Below are positions 1 through 13,199 of a stretch of 64,000 bases of DNA, piece after piece (position 1 is the stretch's first letter; each line of letters begins with the position of its first letter). This DNA comes from Camillea tinctor (taxonomy: Eukaryota; Ascomycota; Sordariomycetes; Xylariales; Xylariaceae): contig MU394059.1 in the NCBI GenBank assembly GCA_022578605.1, forward strand, positions 310,001 to 374,000, in the 5' to 3' direction. Under the pieces are notes generated by a model. It did not search any database. It saw nothing but the letters and a program-made list of their open reading frames with translations, and was not told the origin of the DNA. Both the position numbers and the translations under genes were made by a program.

Positions 1-2930
1 GAGGAGGAGGTACTTGCTTGTTTGGTTACCATACGACCTCTTTGGGCATCATCTTATCTCCGAAGGTCGTCGAGATATAATTTCCGTGCCGTCTTCGGCT
101 ATAGGGGTTTCTAGTTCACTACTCGTTTAGACGAGAACTATGGATACAGAGATATCAGGGAATTAGCTCCGGGTTTGGGTTTCTTTTCCTTTATTTTAGT
201 ACGAAGTAGGTGAAAGTGTGTAATACAGTTCTAATTCTGTCTGTGCCTGACTTACACTAGGGGGGTAAATGCAGAATGTACTTGCACAAAGTCTTTAGAT
301 CGTGATGGCACTTCAATAAATTGTCTGGATTAGCTGAAAGGGGGAATAATAATTAACCTGTTATACTTGACCAATTCCTTCGTGTCTTGTTCAATACATG
401 AACCTAGAGCGATAACTCCGGACAAGACTGAGCTCTGCCCTAACCCCTAACCCCTGAATCTCCGTACAAGGGACAGACAACTCGATCCTTCTATACCAAC
501 GACATGTTATAGAACTATGACTAGTGACTTCTGGGCTCTGTAATTAGACTATAATTTGGCTTTGTACTCAAGCTGGGCTATGTGCGTACCTAGGTATATA
601 ACCAGTCTTGATAAGTTATTGTCGTACTAATTTTGATGTTTATAACCCCATCCAATTGAAAACATTCATAAGTTAGATGACATACTTATGTGAAATTTTA
701 AGTTGCGTCTTGAAGTTCCTCGTTTCAGTGCGTAGTGAATCGCCATGATTTTAGCGGTAGTTATAGAGTAATTTAGTTCCTTTCTACACTCCTTTATATC
801 ACTCCAGATGATATTCCCCATACTACAGTCTGTCTTCTTTATTCATAAGGTTTCGATTGGGTTTATCTTCATATATATATATCCTTTTAAGACAAGGAGA
901 GATGGGTCGCTAAGGGATTCATATTGAAACCCATCATTGCATTGATGTGAAATATCTTGTTAGTAACTATACTAAGTCTCTGGCTTATTACTACGTCATA
1001 GCTACTTATATAAGAAAGAAAGGTTCTTCGACATAATTCTGGAGTGGAATATAAGAGTGTTGGTGAAGTATACACACAATATAGTTGCCTATGACGCAAA
1101 AATCGAAAATATTCTTCTATTGTTTGAGAAGAGCCTTTCATATAAGCTGTGTCTCATTAGAATTGCCAATCTATAGCCTTGTGCTTTAACGAAACTGGCC
1201 TCTTACTAGCTCCCTAGGGTATTCCTTAAGATCTACTTCAAGCCTGTTACAATGGGCGTTGAGAAACCTAGTATACCAAGTGAGCAAAAGCTTCACACGA
1301 TGACCAAGCGGACATTGTGGCCTAATTCTGTATTATATAATTACCCCCTTCACTGATGCGTACTAGAAACGCTTTCATCAATTATGGTTTATGCTCCCAT
1401 ATTAAACCCATTTCATCAGGCTCCAATATACGATATAATGGAAGGAACTTGGTACCCCCTTTTCATATATCTAGGTACGGTCTCTTGACAAACTCAGTAA
1501 TTTCCACAATGGTTACCTATCTATGAATAATATAGTGTTTCTACAGTAAATGAAAATAGTCTTCTATGGTATATAAAATCGAATAATAAAATGATATGTA
1601 GAATACTGGACTAAATATGGGCGGGACGCCCTTCCCTTAGTTGTACAAAGCTGTGAGGGACTGAAGTCAACCTTCAGTCTACAGCACCTAACCTTCATAC
1701 TGTTTAGTTGCATGGCAAGCAAGCATATATTGATCTCTGTCTCCTGCCGCTTATCTTTTAAGCAAATAACTCGACACAACTTGCAAAAAATCGCAATATA
1801 TATATACGTACACCAAGCCACGGTTCCTAGTTCCCCTGGTCCCAACAGCAATACCCTAACTTAACATGCAATCGATTTCTTATATGAAGGCTACAACCAA
1901 TTGAAGTATAACTTATCATTAGATTTATTTTTTCTATTTGAGACATTTATTTTCTTGAATCTAATGTAACTATGGTCACTAGGGACCTGACAAGAACTTG
2001 GGTAATCACATTATTGTTATGCGAGGAGCTAGAACTATAACTACTTGAGATGCTGTTATCTATGAATAGAGACACTCCTATTGTTTCGTATACCTTATGA
2101 TCGATCACCTCTAACCACCTGTAGTATAAAGAGGCTTAATATGGACTTGGCGAGTCTTTAATTAATAAGGTATGAACCCATTGAGGCAAGAAATATTACA
2201 AATTAGCGTGTCGACTGAGAGATCTTGACGTATACACCGAAAATAGGGTTTACATAATATCTTAGATATTGTAAAGACTGTTGTCCTAACATAATAAACT
2301 AGGAAAGTTCCAAGCATAATCGAGATTGTCAGACTACATGGATTAAATACGCGCCAATCAAATTTCCCAAATTTCTTGAAAAGCAGGTCTCTTCTAGATT
2401 ATTTCACATATATCAGGTCACCTAACAGTCCCCTCAATACCACAGTCCTTGAGATGTCACAGTAATCCTGACATAAGCAGGCCCGGTCCTTACGCATATA
2501 AGGCTGACCCGCCCTTCAAGTGCATACCGTTTACTTCGATGGTGAGAAATTAGAGGGTGCAACACCATATGATCGACGATCCATGTCATACTAAACCAAT
2601 GAACCAGAGCTTATAGATTCTAGACTTCGTGGTTGCCAGATTTGTCCTTACTACGTGGAGGAGACATGTCAAAAGAAAACACACCACAAACATATGAAGA
2701 TGGTGTCCTGCATAGACACTTCTTTCCTCAAGATCTCTCCCTTGCATAGCCCAAACACATAATATCCTGGTAAGGTATCTACCCAGGACAGCCTGTCTGG
2801 GCTGGCTACATCACTAGCTGGCGGGGCCTTTCCAAGCTATTCAGCCTAGGTTAGACAAATCCTTCCCGTTAGGGGAGAGACATGGGAGCTATGGCCCGCA
2901 CCGGGGCTGACTCTGTGCCCGAAGGGGGTA

Positions 2931-2984
2931 GTGGTGGTGTGTTGGTGGTGGTGATGATGATGATGACGATGATGCTGATGATAC
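2931..2984. repeat. GGT/GAT trinucleotide microsatellite
   Basis: An imperfect run of GGT units passes into GAT units, with single-base variants. It creates spurious valine/methionine-rich and serine-rich open frames on the two strands. Confidence 0.8.
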
Positions 2985-3292
2985 TAGTTGGGATAGCGAC
3001 GGTAAGCGGATCATCCCATTTCGCGGGGAAGCAACCGACCTTTGTAGTAGGGCGTATGCAGTTTTACGTACAGGGACAGGCAGCATAGATCAAATGTAGC
3101 GTGGACAGGCATCCTTCATCTAGTGCTGACGGGGATGAAAGGGCTTCTTGTTACTCTGTACGCACACGCCCCCCGTCCATGTTTTATCCCTCTTTCATTT
3201 TTGGTGTAAGCTGAGCTTCAAGGGGATATATACGATGACGCCCATGGGGCACGGAAACTTAGATTATCTACATAAGTACCTACCTAGTGAGA

Positions 3293-3517
3293 TTATTCAC
3301 ACCTTACATGTATGAAGGCATTGTGTCTGCCAAGTGAGTAGGCTTGCCGCACGGCCGAGTAATTGAGGCAGCCAGAGCCCGGCAGATACAAGACATTAAT
3401 GTCGACGATGTAATCATTACAACTCGTTTCTCTAAATCTGACCTCATCTAATGGTATCAGCGTTCCGGAGTCAGAGTTAAACAATATAGACCTCAATTTA
3501 ATTAATATTTCACTCAT
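3293..3517 (-). pseudogene. Weak Copia-like protease/pre-integrase fragment
   Basis: This 74-codon minus-strand frame contains a DSG triplet followed about 30 residues later by NVLYLPGSGCLNYSAVRQ. That resembles the stretch between the aspartic protease and the integrase of Ty1/Copia Pol proteins, where a strand ending in DVLYVPG is followed by NLLSV. The protease Asp-Ser-Gly context is poor, and no integrase or reverse transcriptase follows in the expected downstream direction. It may be a decayed fragment or a chance similarity; I lean slightly towards a relic because of the surrounding repeat-rich DNA. Confidence 0.25.
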
Positions 3518-6500
3518 ACTACAATCCTTTTACCAGCCGTAAGCAGTTGAACTTGAAAGACAGAAAGAGAAACAGAGGGAAATATAAGCCTAGATACTAA
3601 AACAATACAGGAACAATAGGTAGACAACAATGAATGAGAGATATCATTGTATCCCAATAAAAGTTAGCTTGACCGCTTCGAGGCTCAGTTGTTCGCATTT
3701 TCACTAACACCAACAGACCAATCACGCCCCGGCTATCCGCCATTGATTTCCCTTTTCGGTCCTAGATAGGACAGATCTTTCCCAGACAGAGCATGTGTTC
3801 CACCTCGTAAGGCGAAGACCCCCCGGGATACACGTTGTTGGAACTCGCGGAGGGGCTGCGGACGAGCGGGTTTCTGAGCTGGATGAAAGTATCAGTAAAC
3901 GGAAATTCTCTCGGCTGGTGATTGGTCACTGATCATTAGTTTGCCCGTTAATACCTACTACCTACATACTTGCTTGTGCCTAGGTGACGGCAAAGTCCTA
4001 GAAGCGGGGGGGGGCAAAGGGAGAACTTTTCTCTCGGGGCTTACATACGGGTCGTGACTAGTTAAGCTAGGGGTTGACAACAATGCCCAGCTCGCAAGAT
4101 TACAGAGTATACGGGACCTGTACTACAAGCGCACATCGGAGGCGTCCGTCATCAGGACAAAGGGAAATTTGAATGTTACGTACTTACATAATTCGCGGCC
4201 CCGACCTGTTGGTACTGGTAAAGTAATGAACCCACAGCAACACCGAGGGGCCCCACGAAGGTATACAGAATGGGTTACATAAAGGAGGTACAGTACATTA
4301 TCATGTCAGAGCAGAACAATTTTTTTTTCCTCTTGGTTCACAAGGCTGTCGAGGCAGTGTCCTTTCTGGGATTATTATGTGATACGAAGGCGAAACGTTA
4401 CATGATACAACATTCTCTCCGGGCTTCTTCCGTCTGATGTGGTCGTTGGCTCGTCCCACGATGCGTAGGGCCGGAGTAGCTCCGCATGTCCTAGCGGATC
4501 GGGCGGCGCTTCAGTTCCCGTTGAGATTCTGTAGCAGCTTAATTGCCGAACCCGAGTACATGGCAATTTAACCTCGTAGAACTTCCGGATGCTTCTCCCC
4601 TATTTGGTGGTAGTGCCTATGTCTATCCCCCCCCCCTTTCTTTTACCCCTTAGATATAATTTGATTTCTATCGGGCTCATTTTCGAGTATTCGTAATTTG
4701 TGCCGAATGTGACATCTGCGTACGTTCTCTAAGTTTTTATCACCAGCCTGTCCTAGCCTGTAGTTGCGAGGTATCATCGTGAGACCACTGAGGCAAGACT
4801 TCCATGTTTGTTCAACTGCTAGGTGGGGGCAAGAAGATCAATTGCGTCTGTAGAACAGATCTTAACTTGTCCCACGCTTGCCAAGGTCATAAGGCTGGCT
4901 AGCCGTCAGGGGGCATTGGCCAGGGATAGGTGGCTTAACGCCCCGAGTTCCCCTACCTTACGGTACTGTGGTGTACATCGCAAACGTGTACAAGAAGCAA
5001 ATGTACCTATGCTTTTAAGCAGTTATGTTACATTGCTGTAATGATTAACGCGGTTAACCCCCATCTTCAAGGGAGATCGATCCTAGGATGTCCTCGGTCC
5101 GATCTGGTAGGTAAGTCGGTAGGGTCCAGTTCCCTTCTTGTGTGCTCCGTAAGAGATCTGGGATAGTACGTATTCGAGCTCATCTCACAGGGACTTGAGC
5201 GACACGGCAAGAATGTTTGTCCTTTTTTTTCGGCTTCCTATCATGTCACCGAGGCTTCCCTTGTATTGCCTTGTTGCTATTAGTATGTGGATTGCGATAC
5301 GTAAGTTCACTTGTCCCCGTATCTGCATCTCATCCTTCACATTGGTCTCTGCCCCTCGGCGGCGTCCCCCTTTCTTTTTCTGCTTTGATATCGTGAATAT
5401 AATCACAAGCCGTAGGCTGACGGCGCAGTATCTCCCGTACGGCGCGAAATAACTCCATGAACAAGCATACCCTGTCAATATGTCTTCCCTTCCCGTCTTC
5501 TCCCCATGCTAAAATAACCACGCGCCAAGTCCGCTGGGAATCTCTACGTGCGTACGTAGCTAACGGAATGAGGTTGAATCGCAGAACTATCACGTGAAAG
5601 GTCGAGGTCTAGCCTGTAGCTGTCGCCTATATGAAAATGTTCTAGAATGGCAATTATTTGCCGTCTCGTTATGTTTGGACCTATCAAGGAACAGGGGTGG
5701 GCGGAAGGCGCCCCCCTTTTCCGTTGTGATCGCGATCTTGGAAAGATAAATTAAATCCCTCGATATGTATGGACAAACCCGCATCCCCACGTCAGGCAAT
5801 GCGCCTGCCCCTTGCTGCTGATCTGTCAGGCGAAGGCTGTTGATTTGGTAGTGGTTGGGCGGAATATAGAGGTCCACACCGAACAACGTTGAATAGGTAC
5901 AGATTACCACCGTTGTTACGTACGATAACGCCGATGGATGATAGGGCTGTTGAGTAAACATGTCACAGTACTGCTGCATATCTATTATGCAGTTTTCTTC
6001 TTTTCTCCCCATGACTAGGGGCTGGGTGGCATAGGTTCCCCTGGCGTCGATGACATTACCAGTCTTCAGGAATGCCCTTCGAGCTCCCCGCTGACGTGTT
6101 ACACTAGAACGACTGGAAGGATTTACATGTACGTACGTAGATAGGCATGTACATGTAGCCGCTGGTCGTAGAATCAAGGTTACCTGCTTCATTATCCTGG
6201 GGTATAAACGTTTACCCCCACGTCACGTCCCTGAATGGAAAGTCCTGTCTCCCAACCCCCTTGCTTTATAGGATCTTCGTATCTACACACCATCAAACTC
6301 TATTCCCATTAATAAGGTTGGCCTTGCTTGATACCTAATATATCTCGGGATATGTACTATTTTTTCATAGCTTGACCCCGGATCGGTGATTCAAAAGGAC
6401 GTGTGAACCTCTGCCCGATGCGTGCATCATCCACCAATCCTGTCTCACGCTTCATACCTCATGCCGGCATACGAACCTCACCTGCACCCCTCAGACTTAT

Positions 6501-8500
6501 TGCATTGCAGCATGCAGCTTAAACGAGTGAGTTTATCTAGCAAGAATGAGGGACCACAGGGAGATAAAAAGCAAATATGGATTCCTACGTAATACGTAAA
6601 CAATGCAATGACAACAAAAATAAGAAATCTGATATGTGATAAATTGCTGTGATATCATCCATGCTCATGTCCTTCTTCATCCGATTCTTGTGGTCAGTCG
6701 TGAGACCTGAGGCTAACAAACAAAACAGAAAAAAGAAAACATGCCAACGGGTATGAGGTGTAGATAGATGATAAACCCGTGTAAATTCTCACTGCTGTTG
6801 TTGCTGTTGCTACTTAATCTGACGCTGACTGCAGCGCCGCGGAACGCTGCCCGGCGGCACGCCACCACCAACACCAACGCCAAATCTGACACGGGCAAGC
6901 ACAACAGCAGCAGAGCTCGTACGGGGAGAGCAGTGATGAGGGGATGATCTAGAATCCCCCTCTTGTCTCAAAAAAAAAGAAAACATCACGACAACCGGTC
7001 AAGTTGTGCTTGACCTCTGGGAAACTATACCGTTCCCCCCACCACCCGTTCCTCCGCTCTACCGTAGCAGCAGATATGCACGGATGAGGCGAGGAACTTG
7101 CAGATTCCCAGGCAGATTAGGTTTAAAGTTGCTATCACACTACATATGAATATACATACCCTACATACATATTGGTATGACTGGCTGGGTTTTTGGCAAC
7201 AGGATGCATGGCTATATGTTCTTGTGGTATTATAACTAAGTTTGATAACTTATAGACGTCGTATGGTTCGGGTAGCCGAACCCCCAACTGCGTTTTCTCA
7301 GTGTTCACCGGTACGGATTATGATATACTCTAAGTTGAGAGTTAGGAGCTGGGAGCTGATTCTCACAAATGATCCTTTTTAACTTTGCTTTTTTTTTCTC
7401 CCTGTTTCATTTAAAAGATTCTAAAGTAGGAGTTAACTTTCATGGATCATAGATAAGTCTGACATCATACCTCCTATGTAAGTACTATAAGATCAGTATA
7501 CTTCTTGCTTTTTTTTCCTTTCTTTTTACCCCTTTTTTATCCAAATTTGCACACATCACATAGTGATGCTTATATGCAAGATACGCATCACACCGAGATC
7601 TGATCCTTAACCGTGGCGGCTACTCCCCCTTTCTTGCAGTAGCGTCTAGGATATAATTGATACGCAGGAGTTAATCAGTTATCTTAATTCATTTGATAGG
7701 TGCGCATATTTCCCAATGAAGTCATCGACGCGAATCAGAAGTCAGGATGTCGTTAGCAATAATATGTTCTTTTATACATCTTCCGAGAGCATACATGCAT
7801 ACATGCATGGCCGGATATGGAATCAGATGAGAAGAAGCAAAAATACAAAGCACTTAAACGAAGAAAAAACTCCGACTCTCTATATAGTAACTGAGTTTCA
7901 TGTAGCATCCTACTCCCGCGACTGCGCATTCGTGGGGGAGGGGAACGAGGGGCGCGTGCTTCGCCAACCCGAGGCCGTTCGGGTATTGTAACCCATGTTT
8001 TCTTGTAACGTCTGCATGAGCCAGCAGGGGCGGAGGTGGAAGAAAAAGAATCAAGAAAACTACCTAAAAAAGCAAATCTAGAACTATCATCGTCTTTATT
8101 TTCAACATCCTTCCCCTTGCGCATCGGTATCATCTCCTGACGCGTCATGTAGATGGGTATGTATTTGATAAAATGAATACGTAAATAACCACAGGGAAGT
8201 CTAACTTACTAAACGAAGGGGGTATTAAAAACATAAAAAAATAAGAGTGTTGAAGAAAGCTATGTTGCATCCCGTGTCGTCTCGCTGCACTGCTACCACC
8301 GCGGCCGTCCATTCACTTGGTGTCATTCGCTTGTTGCCGGACCATGTCGGTGATCGGACTTATAACCTATACATACATACACATAGACACATGAAGCAAA
8401 TTGAAATACCAATTAATAGACTTATATTATAGCTAAACCTACCACGTTAATTGTGCACGGCACATTACTACGTGAGCGCGCGCCTGCGCCTGTGTGTACA

Positions 8501-8604
8501 TGTGTATGTATATGTATATGTAGACGTATATGTATATGTATATGTATATGTAGATGTAGATGTTCATGTAGATGTATATGTAGATGTATGCATATGCATA
8601 CGCC
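8501..8604. repeat. TATGTA/GATGTA hexanucleotide minisatellite
   Basis: About seventeen diverged copies of a TATGTA or GATGTA hexamer lie in tandem. Translation gives meaningless Cys/Ile or His/Ile alternations on the two strands, so the open frames here are not genes. Confidence 0.85.
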
Positions 8605-9548
8605 CATAAAACTACCACCTTACCAACTTGCTAACCTGCATGTCTAAGGTAGATTTGGATATGTATGTACCTCTACCTACCTATGAACCTAGTAACTCGT
8701 TTACTCCAAGCCAAGCGGAAGACAGGACCGCGCATGCATACTTATAGTAGGTACTTATAAGAAAGGTCAATAAGGATATTATAACTTATATATGTGTGTG
8801 TACCTAGGTGTGTAAACAAATATGCATCTAATGGGTATATGTAGGCTAGTATAGGACAATCTTGAGTATGGATCGATATACTTAACTAAAGAAAGCGGGT
8901 GCCAACGGGCCAATGAGCAATAACAAAGAGTTCCTCTACCCTGCACCAGGTACCCAACATCAAGGTAACTGACTTACCTGCTGCCTGGATAACACTAAAC
9001 TAGTAGAACCTGCAAAGTGCTAACCATACGAGATACTTGGTTTTGTTTTCTTTGGCGCAATATTTCATTAGTCTCTCTCTCTCTTCCTAGAAACAAACAA
9101 AAAAACCAGAGATCAACGAGGAAGAAAAAGGAAAAAAAAAAACGAACAAAAGTACCATGAGGTTATCAGCTGAACCTCCTCACCTCCCAACATTTAGTTA
9201 AACCCCCCACTTGCTGACCAGAGGCTCATTTAAAAACACACCCCCGGACTTATAGCGATCCCTAAGTTATACATACTAGAACTTCTCTAAACTAGTGTTG
9301 TTGATTGAGGTTAGGCGGTCTCCAATTTAAAAAAAAGAAAAAAAAGAAGGCTAACAAACAAAGCAACATTGCCTAGCTACCTGGGTATCAATATATATAA
9401 CTTCCCAAGTATACGTTTTACCCACCTAACCTAGGTAGGTTAGATAATTTGGAGACGAGACCCCTAAAAAGTCCAGAACAGATAACATGCATGAGGCAGA
9501 AACGTGGCTCTGGTAAATTTGACCATTCTTAAGGTAAATCGCGGGGAC

Positions 9549-9564
9549 GGGGGGGGGGGGGGGG
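9549..9564. repeat. Poly-G homopolymer, 16 bases
   Basis: This is an uninterrupted run of 16 G in non-coding DNA. Length in draft assemblies is unreliable. Confidence 0.9.
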
Positions 9565-9920
9565 TTAGACGAACAAGGCGAGAAGGAGAAGGGAAGGGAA
9601 GGGGAAGGATGGGGGATCTGATAAAGCAGATGTCGGATACCTACATATAATACCCATATAGTAGAAAAGAAGGCGAACAAACAAGAAGTAGAGAGAAGAA
9701 AAAAAAAGACCGTGCTTCGGTGCGTCAGTACCAGCGAGTAAGAACAACGAGAGCTTCACGGAGTATAAGACAGACCAATCAGTACTAACTAAGTAAAAGA
9801 GACGCGATGTACCTGGGTTGATGTGCAGACTAGGTGTATAAAAAATATGGCCGTGCTCCGTCTATACATTGAGTACCTCACCGAACGGTAGATATGCGTC
9901 CAGACAAATGGGACATACAC

Positions 9921-9942
9921 ATGTAATGTACGTACATTACAT
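9921..9942. repeat. 22-base perfect palindrome
   Basis: The half-site ATGTAATGTAC is followed directly by its reverse complement with no spacer. It could extrude as a cruciform or bind a symmetric dimeric factor. No gene lies close by, and its function is unknown. Confidence 0.75.
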
Positions 9943-10336
9943 TTCGGTTGTTTCATCTCTATCTCTTCGGATACCTCCTATCTCTATATTTGCTCCTCTT
10001 GGCATGCCTCGACTATACATCAGCCATGGGCACGTCAACTACATATCAACGACTTATAAGTCCTCGACTAGTGTGCATGTGTTAAGTGTCTAGTTCAAAG
10101 ACGTGTATACATAAATTATCCCCTTTTTAATAATCCTCGTATTCTTTTGCGTGCGCCTTACAAGGCTTTCAACTCCCGAATACAAACGAAACAAGTACTT
10201 TTCTCTTCCCCACACTCTTCTGATTTTGATATACCCTTATTTACTTGTCTTGCTGCCTTGTACTACGCTAGAATGTTCCCAGCGGTGTCTTGGTATACAT
10301 TAGATCGTTGTCCGTTTCTCGGGATGTACCGAAACG

Positions 10337-10371
<35 letters not shown>

Positions 10372-10575
10372 CACGAAGGTGGGTTATTTGATTTGGTAGG
10401 TGAAAAGATGTGTGATAGAAAACAAGACAAACGAGAAGCAGGACACCACCAAATAGATAAATNNNNNNNNNNTTTGTTTCGTTTTATTTTTTTCTGGTGT
10501 GATGTGGTGTTTTTTTTTTCTTTTTACTTTTTTGTGTTTTTGCTTCTAGCCCCCCCCCCCCCCCCCCCCCCCCCC
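10337..10575. other. Assembly gap between two C homopolymers
   Basis: A run of 33 C (10337-10369) and a run of 26 C (10550-10575) flank a 10-base N gap (10463-10472), with T-rich sequence between. The gap length is a placeholder and sequence quality is probably low here. The 152-residue open frame that spans the gap is an artefact: its poly-proline stretches come from the C runs. Confidence 0.9.
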
Positions 10576-10854
10576 TCCCCTCACAATATAGTTCGTATTT
10601 TATAGTAGAGATATATAGCTCGGTGAGAACCAGAAACGCCCTAGAGGCAAGTAGCCCTATACTATAATACGCCCTATGATGGAAACGGGAGAAGAGGACC
10701 TAGAGGACCCTGGATCCCGAGTGGAAATGGGGGGGGGGGCTACCAGGTCATTGTTCGACACCGGAAGCACCTCGAGGACCCCCATTGGGCGGGTCTCCCA
10801 GGAGTACATACATAAGGAACGCCGTTAGACAAAGGCCAAATTAGCGTCGTCGTC

Positions 10855-10883
10855 GGAAGAGGAGGAGGAGGAGGAGGAGGAGA
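10855..10883. repeat. GAG trinucleotide microsatellite
   Basis: About nine tandem GAG/GGA units lie in a purine-rich context, outside any gene. Confidence 0.8.
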
Positions 10884-11946
10884 AGACAGGGACAGGAGAG
10901 AAAGGGAAAGAGAGACCAGCGGTGTCCCGTCCGGGTAGGTCTCGCGGGAGTTGCGAATTAGCTAGGTAGGTTCATCGCACGATGAGACGTCGGTAGATTT
11001 CTCGTTGGTTTATGGTGATGACCGTAGGTAGCAGTGGGTGAGGATGGCACGGGCCTCCGTTGCCATACCATGCCATTGCCATGACATACATTCTGGATAC
11101 ATTCTGCTTTGTTAGTTGGTAGACGGGTCAAAAGGTCAGGTCCCCTGGAGCTAAAGCTAAGCTAGCTAGCTACGCTGGCTCTGTTTTATTGTGTCGGAAC
11201 GCGAAGCGGAGTTGCTGTCTCGCGAGAGGGCATGAAGTCTAGGTACGCAAGGCCATACCAGCTGGGGCCAAGACCATAAGCCCTAATACGGGATGGGAAT
11301 GGTGAAAGGATGGGGGGAGGGTGATTTTTTGGTTTAGTTTTAGTTTTAGTTCTTATTATTTTATTTTATTTCTCGGTGCGGGACAAGGCATCTGCACGAT
11401 TTTTTTTAAAGCCATATCGAAGCCCAAGCGAAGATCTTTTTGACCTCAGGATGATATGATTCGGGATTGCAAGGGTGGTTCGCTAAGAAACTTCTGTGCC
11501 TCTGCCCCCCTAGTTAGAGGCATAGCCTTCAATATTCCTTCCCTCTAGCGAAGCTATATCTGTATGGTAGGATGAGTCTCATAACCGTATGAGAAAAAGC
11601 CACCTAATAACAGCCTTACACGGTACCTACGGCTTCGGGCTTGTATATGATTTGGCGGCGGCGGATAAGGTCAGACGCCAATCAAGGGAGACGGAAGAGG
11701 GTGGTTGGATGGAGGGAGGACAAGGGATTGTTAGTTCGGCGATGAGTTACGTTGCGGGTCCCAGGTTTCCAGGTAGCTATTAGTTCGGGTGCGCTGTACA
11801 AAGCTGACACCAACGCCGTCGTTACGTATTGATGTGGGGAGTTGACCCGGCATTAGATCTGAAGCAATATTGCCAAGATATATCACCGCGAAGCTTAAAT
11901 ATGACGCCGGTTTTGCTTCTTCTTCATTTTTTGCCCCCCCCCCCTC

Positions 11947-13199
11947 CTACAAGTTTCCGGCTCGTCCGGGCGTTGTATGAGCGATGGGACGTTGGATCAC
12001 CTCGTCAACCCGGCTACGGTTGAGCGAGAATGCGGGAACTACCCACTCCTGGCAGCTACACTTGAGCCCCTGCCATGCGAAGCGGCCAACAACAGCACCG
12101 CATTTCTCGTTAGGGCAGACCAGGCGGCCATCGAGAGCGCCATCCTCCAACGCAGGTCGCATCCAAGACAACGTGTCAATGAATATGTGGGCGCACTTTG
12201 ACGATTCTGGCTGTCCGGTAGGAGTGTGCGAGATGAGGAATTTCGGGGTTGCTAGGACGCGTCTGCATTTCTTGCATCGAAGCTCTTTGCCTGTCTTGGC
12301 CTGATCTGCCGCCGCCTCCTCATCCCCACTTCCCGTCTCGACTTCATCCTCGAAGCGGATTAACTCGGCATCAGGAGCTAGGCGCATTCCCCGGGCGTCC
12401 TTAAGCATCCTGTCGTAAAGCCACCTTTGATAAGCAGGGTGACGTTCGATGGCATCATCGTCCTCGGCCGGGCATCCGAACTCCCACCACATCTCCAACT
12501 GGCGCATGAAGCCATCGTTGGGACCAGCCATGGATCGTGACTCGCGCACACATTGCAAGGCTTTGTGTACGGCATCTGCGGCAGTAGAGCGTCGCTCCAG
12601 AGTCGCGGCATGCGACGGCGTAAACTGGTTGCCCCCAAAGCGATGTGGGTACTTGTACAGAAGGTATGCAATGATACAGCTTACCGAGCGCGATTTGCCC
12701 ATCGCGCAGTGAACATAGACTCCACCTGGCAGAGAGGAGGTAGAGGATTGCTCTCCTGACTGGTGACTCTGATCCGCAGAACCGCCAGACGGATACAGGC
12801 CGCGGTCAATAAAGCGCACCGCTTTGGGGAAATGGACCAGCAAGTCAGAATCGTCATCGTCATCGATGTCAATGCTTAGGTGAGTGAAGCGTTTCGCCTC
12901 TTCTCCCCACTTAATGAAGGAATACTCGATCACGGACAAGACGTGAGTTATGTTTAGCTCAAAAAGCCTTTTCCGATGACTCTCGAGATTGAGGGCCCAG
13001 AGACTGCCCAGAGTATCTATCAGTGATCAAGTCAGGGGGGATTAGAGGAATTAGAAGTAAGGGTAAGGGTAAGGGTAAGGGGTAAGGGGTAAGGGGTAAG
13101 GGGTAAGTGGTAATGAGCGATAAGCAAGAAATAGGGGGGAATAATTTACCCTCCAACATGGAGATTATCAGGACCCGGTATCCGTGATATCATCGACAT
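11947..13199 (-). CDS. YVH1: Dual-specificity phosphatase YVH1 (DUSP12 type)
   Basis: YVH1 is a dual-specificity phosphatase. In yeast it mainly acts in late 60S ribosome maturation, helping to exchange Mrt4 for the stalk protein P0. I join two exons on the complement, 13150-13199 and 11947-13003, giving 368 residues. The start ATG at 13199 opens a frame with IPGPDNLHVGG, and the intron (13004-13149, GTAAAT...CAG) restores GLWAL, the usual N-terminal strand of the family. The phosphatase loop VHCAMGKSRS has catalytic Cys116 and Arg122. A Ser/Gln-rich insert precedes it. The C-terminal zinc domain has Cys260, Cys263, Cys287, His289, Cys313, Cys318, Cys332 and Cys334. Length and layout fit the family. 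The start is firm because an in-frame stop lies just upstream. The next gene on this strand lies 2 kb away. Confidence 0.95.
13061..13106. repeat. (GGGTAA)n tract inside the YVH1 intron
   Basis: Three GGGTAA hexamers are followed by four GGGGTAA heptamers. The G-rich strand is the plus strand, which is the template for YVH1, so the pre-mRNA carries TTACCC repeats. Seven closely spaced G runs could form a quadruplex on the template. It is not the TTAGGG telomere repeat in any rotation. Confidence 0.9.

Larger units (their letters stand above)
1..11946. other. Gene-free left tract
   Basis: I see no gene with recognisable domains here on either strand. The first 2.5 kb are AT-rich and dense in stop codons. 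From about 2.5 kb to 11.9 kb composition is mixed, with microsatellites, homopolymers and one assembly gap, annotated separately. The longest open frame (5590-6192, minus, 200 codons) has no motif I recognise. A weak Copia-like fragment lies at 3293-3517. The tract is most simply read as intergenic DNA with decayed mobile elements; that reading is inference. Confidence 0.6.

Noticed and set aside
436..456. CCCTAACCCCTAACCCC as a telomere repeat
   Set aside because: Only two or three imperfect units, not an array and not at a sequence end with subtelomeric features.
5590..6192. 200-codon ATG frame on the minus strand
   Set aside because: No motif, overlaps other frames, and one open frame of this length is expected by chance in a window of this size.
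7265..7282. GGTTCGG hairpin as a tRNA T arm or terminator
   Set aside because: A 7-base stem with a 4-base loop, but no tRNA body and no adjacent gene.
8422..8647. Cys-rich or His-rich small proteins
   Set aside because: Translation of the TATGTA hexamer minisatellite.
13061..13106. Interstitial telomere in YVH1
   Set aside because: GGGTAA is not a rotation of TTAGGG or of its complement CCCTAA.
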